Source of the DNA: an uncultured Oscillospiraceae bacterium
GTDB lineage: Bacteria > Bacillota > Clostridia > Oscillospirales > Acutalibacteraceae
DNA: 64,000 nt
Reading direction: 5' to 3'
Assembly: GCA_949293315.1 (NCBI GenBank)
Contig: CASFCH010000051.1
Location: 16,001-80,000, forward strand
This document shows, in pieces, positions 59,199 through 64,000 of the stretch (within the stretch, counting starts at the first letter, position 1; each line of letters begins with the position of its first letter). The position numbers and the translations under genes are program-made. Below the pieces are notes generated by a model, which was not told the origin of the DNA, searched no databases, and saw only the letters and a list, made by a program, of their open reading frames with translations.

Positions 59199-59588
59199 TC
59201 ACCACAGCCGGTTCCGCAGGCACCCACTCAGCACGCACTGCCCCAGCAAAACGAGCGTGATCAGCAGCCCGGTCACAGAAAATCCCATCACGTTTCCCCA
59301 CAGCGATGCGGCCGCCGCCAGCCCGGAGAGCACGGCGACGCCCGTGCAGAGCGTTTCTTTCTTTTTGGCCAGCAGGATGATTACCAGCAAAAGCGTGATA
59401 CAGGTCAGTGCGGCGGCAATCAGCGGGCCAAAGTTGGCGTAGGCATAGGGTGTCCCGTCAAAGTAGGAAAAGGTCTCGCGGTACGTCTGGCTTTCGTCTG
59501 CAAACTGAAGCACCGCCCCATACGGCAGCGCCTCCAAAACGATCGCAACAACTGGCAGGATCAGCAGGGTATACGCACGCTTTTTCAT
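59199..59588 (-). CDS. Small membrane protein of unknown function
   Basis: A 129-residue protein with four predicted membrane helices (about 5-25, 50-72, 77-95 and 102-122). An extracytoplasmic loop holds FADESQTYRETFSYFDGTPYAYANFGPL. GCGAGGTGCCGAGCT precedes the ATG. Its 3' end abuts the MITE-like element. A truncated second copy of the loop region lies at 61316-61435. No function is suggested. Confidence 0.75.
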   Translation of the reverse strand: MKKRAYTLLILPVVAIVLEALPYGAVLQFADESQTYRETFSYFDGTPYAYANFGPLIAAALTCITLLLVIILLAKKKETLCTGVAVLSGLAAAASLWGNVMGFSVTGLLITLVLLGQCVLSGCLRNRLW

Positions 59589-59761
59589 AGCTCGGCACCT
59601 CGCTTTTTGAATTTTTGTGATACGGAAACCGCTTGCTTTCCGTCCATCCTCATTCTACCGCGCGGCAAGCTGTTTTACAAGGAGCGTTACAGCACTGGAA
59701 TCATTTGTAATTGTTTTGCAATTTTTGCATTTTCAACAGGATCAACAGGAGGGGATACACG

Positions 59762-60640
59762 ATGATCGGCTTAAAAAGAGGGACGGTAAGCCTGTGTGCA
59801 CACGAAAAAGAATGGGAAACGGAGGCAGAACGCACCATTTCCCGTTTAAAAGCCATTTTAGGGGATGTGATTCAGGATATTCAGCACGTGGGGAGCACTT
59901 CCATCCCCGCCATCAAGGCCAAACCGATCATTGATATCGCCGTAGCGGTCGATCATTTCGACAGCGTCCTCGCCTTTGAAAAGGAGCTCAACAGCGCCGG
60001 ATTTTATTACCGGCCCAAGTCCGATCTTGGCGAGCAGCTGCTCTTCGCGTCGGGCAGCTGCTACGACGGCACGGGCGATTTGCAGACGCACTTTATCCAC
60101 GTCGTCCACACGAACAGCATGGACTGGATCCATTATATCAACTTTCGGGATTATCTAAACAGCCACCCTTCTGACGCAAAGGCGTATGAGGCGCTCAAGG
60201 TCGCCCTCGCCCGGCAGGCGCCCATTGATCGCGGCCGGGAGAAGTACACGGAGGGGAAGCGCGATTTTATCACGGGCATCTTGCGAAAAGCGCTCGTTCA
60301 GTCCTATCTCGGAAAAACCGTCACCATTAAAATAGACCGGCCCATCGGCAGCGCGCACCCCAAGCACCCCGACATGATCTACCCGGTCAATTACGGCTAT
60401 ATTCCAAATGTCTTCTCCGCAGATGGAGAGGAACTCGACGTGTATCTGCTCGGTGTAGCCGCCCCGGTGGAGACTTACACGGCCCGGATCATCGCCATTG
60501 TCCACCGCCATAACGATGTGGAGGATAAGCTCGTCGCCGCTCCGGATGAATGCCATTTCGATCCCGCGGAAATTGCGGCGGCTGTCCATTTTCAGGAACA
60601 GTACCATGACAGCGAAATTGAGGTAGAACCGGCCGAGTGA
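59762..60640 (+). CDS. GrpB-family domain fused to inorganic pyrophosphatase-like domain
   Basis: A 292-residue two-domain protein. Residues 1-175 are a GrpB (UPF0157) nucleotidyltransferase-like domain with HVGSTSIPAIKAKPIIDIAV, whose G-S-T-S and D-x-A residues match the family. Residues about 200-285 resemble a family I pyrophosphatase: YPVNYGYIPN, and the catalytic signature appears as DGEELDVYL, where the canonical D-G-D-P-x-D has Glu for the middle Asp. ATG 59762 has GGAGGGGATACACG upstream. Such fusions occur in Firmicutes, but their role is not known to me. Confidence 0.85.
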   Translation: MIGLKRGTVSLCAHEKEWETEAERTISRLKAILGDVIQDIQHVGSTSIPAIKAKPIIDIAVAVDHFDSVLAFEKELNSAGFYYRPKSDLGEQLLFASGSCYDGTGDLQTHFIHVVHTNSMDWIHYINFRDYLNSHPSDAKAYEALKVALARQAPIDRGREKYTEGKRDFITGILRKALVQSYLGKTVTIKIDRPIGSAHPKHPDMIYPVNYGYIPNVFSADGEELDVYLLGVAAPVETYTARIIAIVHRHNDVEDKLVAAPDECHFDPAEIAAAVHFQEQYHDSEIEVEPAE

Positions 60641-60779
60641 GGAGAGCCGCCAAACTGGATGGCTTCCCGCAAATAATCCATCCGGGCGTTATCACTATGT
60701 TGGAAACACATCAAGCGCCAACATTATTTAAAATCTTAATTATGTCTTCACTAAAAACCACCCGGGTATTTCACATAAA

Positions 60780-61079
60780 TCAACTCCCGGTTCGTTGTGT
60801 AAGTGCGGGAGGTCGGATCGGTAGTTCTTTGTCGTCCGCGTCTATTTGTTCGCACGAAAAACTATTTTCAGTTACTTCAAAAACATTAGATTGAATAGGC
60901 CTGCACTCATCAAAATTAAAAGCAACGATATTATGGTGTCACATCTTCCAAAATTTTGCCTCGGGAACAAGTGAACTGCGAAAAACAATGCCATCATAGC
61001 CCAATTTTTTAGCATACTCGGCTATATATTGGGTAGGAATATCGTCCAAAACATCTTCCTCTTTTGTGACAGGCTTTGC
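60780..61079 (-). pseudogene. RES-domain protein fragment
   Basis: On the minus strand the frame reads VTKEEDVLDDIPTQYIAEY, then KKLGYDGIVFRSSL, a TGA stop at about 60938-60940, and continues NIVAFNFDECRPIQ to a stop at 60780. This is the C-terminal part of a RES domain (NAD-degrading toxin fold), with the N-terminal half missing. The lost half would lie where the MITE-like element now starts. No ribosome site or start codon is present, and an in-frame TAA lies just upstream. Confidence 0.75.
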
Positions 61080-61136
61080 GTTTTACAATGCGCCCCCTGT
61101 GGTAATCTTCCGGTATTTGTTCCGGCTCGCGCCGGA

Positions 61137-61283
61137 CGGAACGCCGGGGGCGGCGTTCCCTACGAGGGTTCATACAAACTTCGGGCGAGCGCAATACAAA
61201 ATGCTTCTAAAACAAATTAGCGGCTTTCTGCAAATTATTTCCTTGTACCATCTTCCGTAGGGAACGCCGCCCCCGGCGTTCCG
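61137..61283 (+). repeat. MITE-like palindromic repeat, copy C
   Basis: A 147-bp element with perfect 28-bp terminal inverted repeats at 61137-61164 and 61256-61283. Each arm begins CGGAACGCCGGGG and ends GCGTTCCCTACG and is itself palindromic, so the transcript would fold two strong hairpins. The interior has no coding capacity. No obvious target-site duplication flanks it. The remaining sequence from 60641 to 60779 and between the pseudogene and this element holds no gene. Confidence 0.85.
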
Positions 61284-61315
61284 CGGTAGGAATCAATGGT
61301 TTGTACACAGCCACG

Positions 61316-61435
61316 ACCTCGCTGCATCCGATCCTGCAGCACCGGCGGCGATCAGTGGGCCAAAGTTGGCGTTGCCATAGGGCGTCCCGTCAGCGATATG
61401 TTTGGCTTTCGTCTGCAAACTGAAGCACCGCAACA
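61316..61435 (-). pseudogene. Truncated duplicate of the 59199-59588 membrane-protein gene
   Basis: On the minus strand it encodes CGASVCRRKPN-type frame shifts around a clear DGTPYGNANFGPLIAA, matching DGTPYAYANFGPLIAA of the intact gene, and shares the nucleotide string ctttcgtctgcaaactgaag with it. Helices 2-4 and the start are missing. It follows the MITE-like copy C just as the intact gene follows copy B, so element plus gene were duplicated together and then decayed. Confidence 0.75.
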
Positions 61436-61440
61436 TTTTC

Positions 61441-62214
61441 TCAGGATTCACTCTTTCTCCCATATGGCCTGTAATTTTCAAGGAGCTCCAAAATACCCTG
61501 CCGATAGATATTTCCACCGAGGACATCCCCGTCGGGGGAGATGCAAATCGCATGGATATCGTCGGGTTTTTCTTGATACGGGCTGACCGGATTTTCACCT
61601 GGTTCAAAATATTCTTCCAGATATTTGAGCGCATTTCCGCCCGGAAAGATCGTGTTCCCCTCGGATGCCGCAATCCCCATACGCAAAAATTCCTCCAATA
61701 TTTCGATCGTTCGCTCGTTATAGGGATTTTTGTTCTCCGGACCGACCAGCCAGGCCGGGTGCGTGCGGATTGGGATACCAGCAGCTTTCACCGCTTGGGC
61801 AAACAGCTTCACCGGCTCCAGCGGGATCGTCTCCTGATGGAAGGCGTCCACGGACAGCAGGATTTCATTCACGCCGCTCTGCGCAAGACCGGTCGCGGTC
61901 TGGCGAATTTTCTCTTCCTCCCTGCTGAAAAAGCCGTTGGTAATCAGCTGTCTTTTGGGGATTCCCCTTTCTCGGGCGACGGCGTGGATTTTGTACACCG
62001 TGTCACGGCACAGCAACGGCTCCCCGCCAAATGTCATCACTGATTGAATATCATATTGTGTGCACAGATCACGGATAACGTTGGCTGCAGCATCGCCGTC
62101 AATGGATGGGCCTGCCGCCGGGTGCTCACCCTCGGAACAGTGTTTACAGCGGCCCGTGCAGGCGAGCGTGACCAGGAATTCCAGCCGGTTTAAATTTTTG
62201 GTATATGGATTCAT
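61441..62214 (-). CDS. Radical SAM protein
   Basis: A 257-residue radical SAM enzyme. The cluster motif is C-T-G-R-C-K-H-C near residue 20 (C-x3-C-x2-C), followed by TFGGEPLLC and LLSVDAFHQE. No additional C-terminal cysteine cluster of the SPASM type is visible. ATG 62214 has GAGGGGGATGTCAAA upstream. The stop lies six bases from the decayed duplicate, so the C-terminus could have been altered by the rearrangement. The substrate is unknown. Divergent from the P-loop gene. Confidence 0.85.
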   Translation of the reverse strand: MNPYTKNLNRLEFLVTLACTGRCKHCSEGEHPAAGPSIDGDAAANVIRDLCTQYDIQSVMTFGGEPLLCRDTVYKIHAVARERGIPKRQLITNGFFSREEEKIRQTATGLAQSGVNEILLSVDAFHQETIPLEPVKLFAQAVKAAGIPIRTHPAWLVGPENKNPYNERTIEILEEFLRMGIAASEGNTIFPGGNALKYLEEYFEPGENPVSPYQEKPDDIHAICISPDGDVLGGNIYRQGILELLENYRPYGRKSES

Positions 62215-62269
62215 TTTGACATCCCCCTCAAAAATGCAGCAATTAAATTGAAGTGAACGGAGAAAAAAT

Positions 62270-62803
62270 ATGGGCACAGGAATTATGATCTGCGGCTTAA
62301 ACGGCGTGGGAAAAAGCACGCTGGGGGCAGCGTTGGCTGAAAAATTAAATCTCTATTTGATTGACCACGAAACGCTCTATTTCCCGGCTACAGATGCCCT
62401 CAACCCCTATACCGCCCCGCGCACGCATGAGGAAGTAAAAAAAATTCTCCTGCAAGAACTTGTGGCGCATAAAGACTTTGTGTTCACTGCCGTAAAAGGG
62501 AATTACGGTGAACCCATCTGCTCCCTGTTTCAGTATGTCGTCTTTCTTCATACCCCAAAAGAGATCCGGATGCAGCGGGTCAAAAATCGATCCTTTCAAA
62601 AATTTGGAGACCGCATTTTCCCCGGAGGGGATTTGCAGGAGCAGGAGGAGCGCTTTTTCGATTTTGTCCAATCTAGGCCGGAGCACCTCGTGGAGGACTG
62701 GGTGCGAACACTAAACTGCCCCGTCCTCCGTGTGGATGGGACGGCGCCCATTGAAGACAATGTGCGGAAAATTATAGAATGGATTCAAAGTAAAACACTG
62801 TAA
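62270..62803 (+). CDS. P-loop nucleotide-binding protein, small-molecule kinase-like
   Basis: A 177-residue P-loop protein: GLNGVGKST at residues 9-17, a lid-like region with RMQRVKNRSFQKFGDR, and a kinase-like C-terminus. It resembles the AAA/shikimate-kinase-like proteins often annotated as AAA family ATPase. The substrate is unknown. GAACGGAGAAAAAAT precedes the ATG. It faces the radical SAM gene with 55 bases between. Confidence 0.8.
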   Translation: MGTGIMICGLNGVGKSTLGAALAEKLNLYLIDHETLYFPATDALNPYTAPRTHEEVKKILLQELVAHKDFVFTAVKGNYGEPICSLFQYVVFLHTPKEIRMQRVKNRSFQKFGDRIFPGGDLQEQEERFFDFVQSRPEHLVEDWVRTLNCPVLRVDGTAPIEDNVRKIIEWIQSKTL

Positions 62804-62850
62804 AACACTGCATCAAATTTTCAGGTTAGCAGTCTCTGCGCTAAGGCAAA

Positions 62851-63498
62851 TTAAGCCTCATGGCGCCCCTGTATTTCTTTTTCCCTTTTGATCCGAATAA
62901 ACCGGCAGCCGGCATTTCGCGCTGTCCGCTCATCCTTGTCCTCGTCCCCCGCAAAGACCAGCTCATGGACGGGGACATGATATTTTTCGGCGATCCAGTA
63001 CAGCCCTGCCGGATTTGGCTTGCGGAATCCACACGACTGCGAGGACCCATAGCAGTCAAAATACGGCAGCAGTTCCTGAATGTGACGTTTGAACAGTTCA
63101 TCCGGCATGGCGGTTGGCAGGTCAGTCAGCGCTGCAATCGTCCATCCCGCCGCGCGAAGTTGACGGAGTGCCGGAAGGACATCGGGATAGATTTCCAACC
63201 GCAGCTCCAGTCCGTCAAAAAAGGCCTCGACCGCCTCCCCAACTGGAATCATGCAGTCCCATCCGGCCAGCGCCTGCTTAAAGATCAATCCGGGATCTGC
63301 TTCCTCTTCCCGTGGGCGGATGCGCGGGTTCCACGCACGCATCACGGCGGAAGATTGATCCAACTGCTCCGCCGTGACGGAAAGCGAAAATTGTTCCGCA
63401 ATCCGGCGAAATCCTTTTTCATAATAATCAGACCAGTTCAGCGGCATTCCCTGATACTCCATCAGCGTCCCGCCGAGGTCGAATACGATGATTTTCAT
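62851..63498 (-). CDS. HAD-family hydrolase
   Basis: A 215-residue HAD phosphatase with an alpha-helical cap. Motif I is VFDLGGTLMEY (Asp nucleophile; Gly replaces the second Asp of DxDGT), motif II ALTDLPTAM, and motif III/IV RKPNPAGLYWIAEKY and FAGDEDKDERTA. The second motif I Asp, normally the general acid/base, is absent in LGGT, which is common in dehalogenase/phosphoglycolate-like proteins annotated as HAD hydrolases. The ATG is preceded by ACAGGGTGGAATCACA. Confidence 0.85.
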   Translation of the reverse strand: MKIIVFDLGGTLMEYQGMPLNWSDYYEKGFRRIAEQFSLSVTAEQLDQSSAVMRAWNPRIRPREEEADPGLIFKQALAGWDCMIPVGEAVEAFFDGLELRLEIYPDVLPALRQLRAAGWTIAALTDLPTAMPDELFKRHIQELLPYFDCYGSSQSCGFRKPNPAGLYWIAEKYHVPVHELVFAGDEDKDERTARNAGCRFIRIKREKEIQGRHEA

Positions 63499-63533
63499 TG
63501 TGATTCCACCCTGTAAAAATCAATCAGTAGTCG

Positions 63534-64000
63534 TTAAACACCTAAACGTTCGCGGATATCGTTCAACCACTCACCATTGTATTTAAAATATCGGGGACCG
63601 GCGACGCCCCATTTCGTCTGAGCGAGTGTGGTGGCCAAGGCTGATAAAGACCATATTTTTCCGTTATATTCCACATTGTGGTCATCTACGACCGTGCAAG
63701 TCAGTCCCGACTTCGGGTCGGAACGATTGCAGTATGTAATCGTTGCTCCTACAGGAATTTTACATAATGAAAACGCAAAAGGGGCAAGGCGTTCTTTTTT
63801 CTGCTCCTCAATTTCCTCGGCAGTCTCGGCAGCCTCAACTTCAAATTCGTTAGGTGGAATCAACTTTAGTTTATCTTCGCATCCATGAATTTCTGCTATT
63901 GCAGAAAGAATAGAATAAGCATCCTCCGGCGACATGGCATAAAACTCACGAACACGCTTATGGCCATTGAAGTTTTCAATAGATCTTAAATTTGGATTCA
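63534..64000 (-). CDS. Partial protein with C-terminal DUF4357-like domain
   Basis: The frame is open to the right edge of the window, so the N-terminus is missing; the visible 154 codons start NPNLRSIENFNGHKRVREF. An internal ATG at 63935 is not preceded by a good ribosome site. The C-terminal VEYNGKIWSLSALATTLAQ and GPRYFKYNGEWLNDIRERL resemble domains found at the end of GIY-YIG nuclease and restriction-associated proteins (DUF4357-like). A nuclease or defence role is only suggested by that resemblance. Confidence 0.55.
   Translation of the reverse strand, partial: NPNLRSIENFNGHKRVREFYAMSPEDAYSILSAIAEIHGCEDKLKLIPPNEFEVEAAETAEEIEEQKKERLAPFAFSLCKIPVGATITYCNRSDPKSGLTCTVVDDHNVEYNGKIWSLSALATTLAQTKWGVAGPRYFKYNGEWLNDIRERLGV

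Noticed and set aside
58771..61283. A transposase-bearing insertion sequence or CRISPR array in the repeat-rich zone
   Set aside because: No transposase-like frame lies between the inverted repeats, and the repeats are too few, too long and irregularly spaced for CRISPR.

Overview
The window looks like a chromosomal segment from a Gram-positive Firmicute, most likely a GC-rich anaerobic Clostridia member of the Oscillospirales/Ruminococcaceae type. I base this on GC-rich coding sequence with strong AGGAGG-type ribosome sites, a four-unit 11-bp Pho-box-like array, a perfect CIRCE element, Cys-lipobox lipoproteins, an Lsa-type ABC-F gene with an attenuator, a MecA-like protein and the absence of any outer-membrane gene. 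The taxon is inferred; there is no rRNA here. I found no tRNA, rRNA, CRISPR array, phage or complete insertion sequence.

Layout: 1-3.5 kb holds a phosphate operon pstS-C-A-B (minus strand, pstB cut by the window edge). 3.7-7.2 kb holds a cell-wall trio, FHA protein - FtsW/RodA - penicillin-binding protein. 7.3-10.4 kb is an AT-rich island with a sigma factor, an anti-sigma-like protein and two small membrane/secreted proteins. 10.4-15.5 kb carries a lipoprotein, pyridoxamine kinase, a CIRCE-controlled htpG and a membrane protein. 15.6-24.8 kb is a complete glucuronide catabolic operon: uxaC, uxuA, a fructuronate reductase, kdgA, kdgK, a GPH symporter and a GH2 glycosidase, with a divergent AraC regulator. 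Its chemistry runs glucuronide -> glucuronate -> fructuronate -> mannonate -> KDG -> KDPG -> pyruvate + glyceraldehyde-3-phosphate.

25.9-33.2 kb has a GH13 enzyme, then an operon rnfD-rnfE-rnfA - membrane-anchored glycosidase-like protein - NADH:flavin oxidoreductase. The Rnf subunits lack rnfC, G and B and have lost most redox-cofactor ligands. 33.3-41.5 kb has a MecA-like adaptor, rpe, a divergent EF-G paralogue, a MurD/MurL pair for an alternative D-glutamate route into peptidoglycan, an HD nucleotidase and a DUF815 ATPase. 41.7-45.2 kb is ilvB-ilvN-ilvC. 45.3-50.4 kb has a second lipoprotein paralogous to the 10.4-kb one, a DUF885 lipoprotein and the ABC-F resistance gene with leader peptide and terminator. 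50.6-54.7 kb has a hydrolase-membrane fusion facing a LacI regulator and fructokinase, with a matching palindromic operator at each promoter.

54.8-64 kb is a run of small accessory genes (metallohydrolase, glyoxalase, lipoprotein, GNAT, HAD, GrpB-pyrophosphatase fusion, radical SAM, P-loop kinase) broken up by a repeat-rich zone. That zone has MITE-like elements with 27-28 bp terminal inverted repeats, a second repeat family, a RES-domain pseudogene and a truncated duplicate of a small membrane-protein gene.
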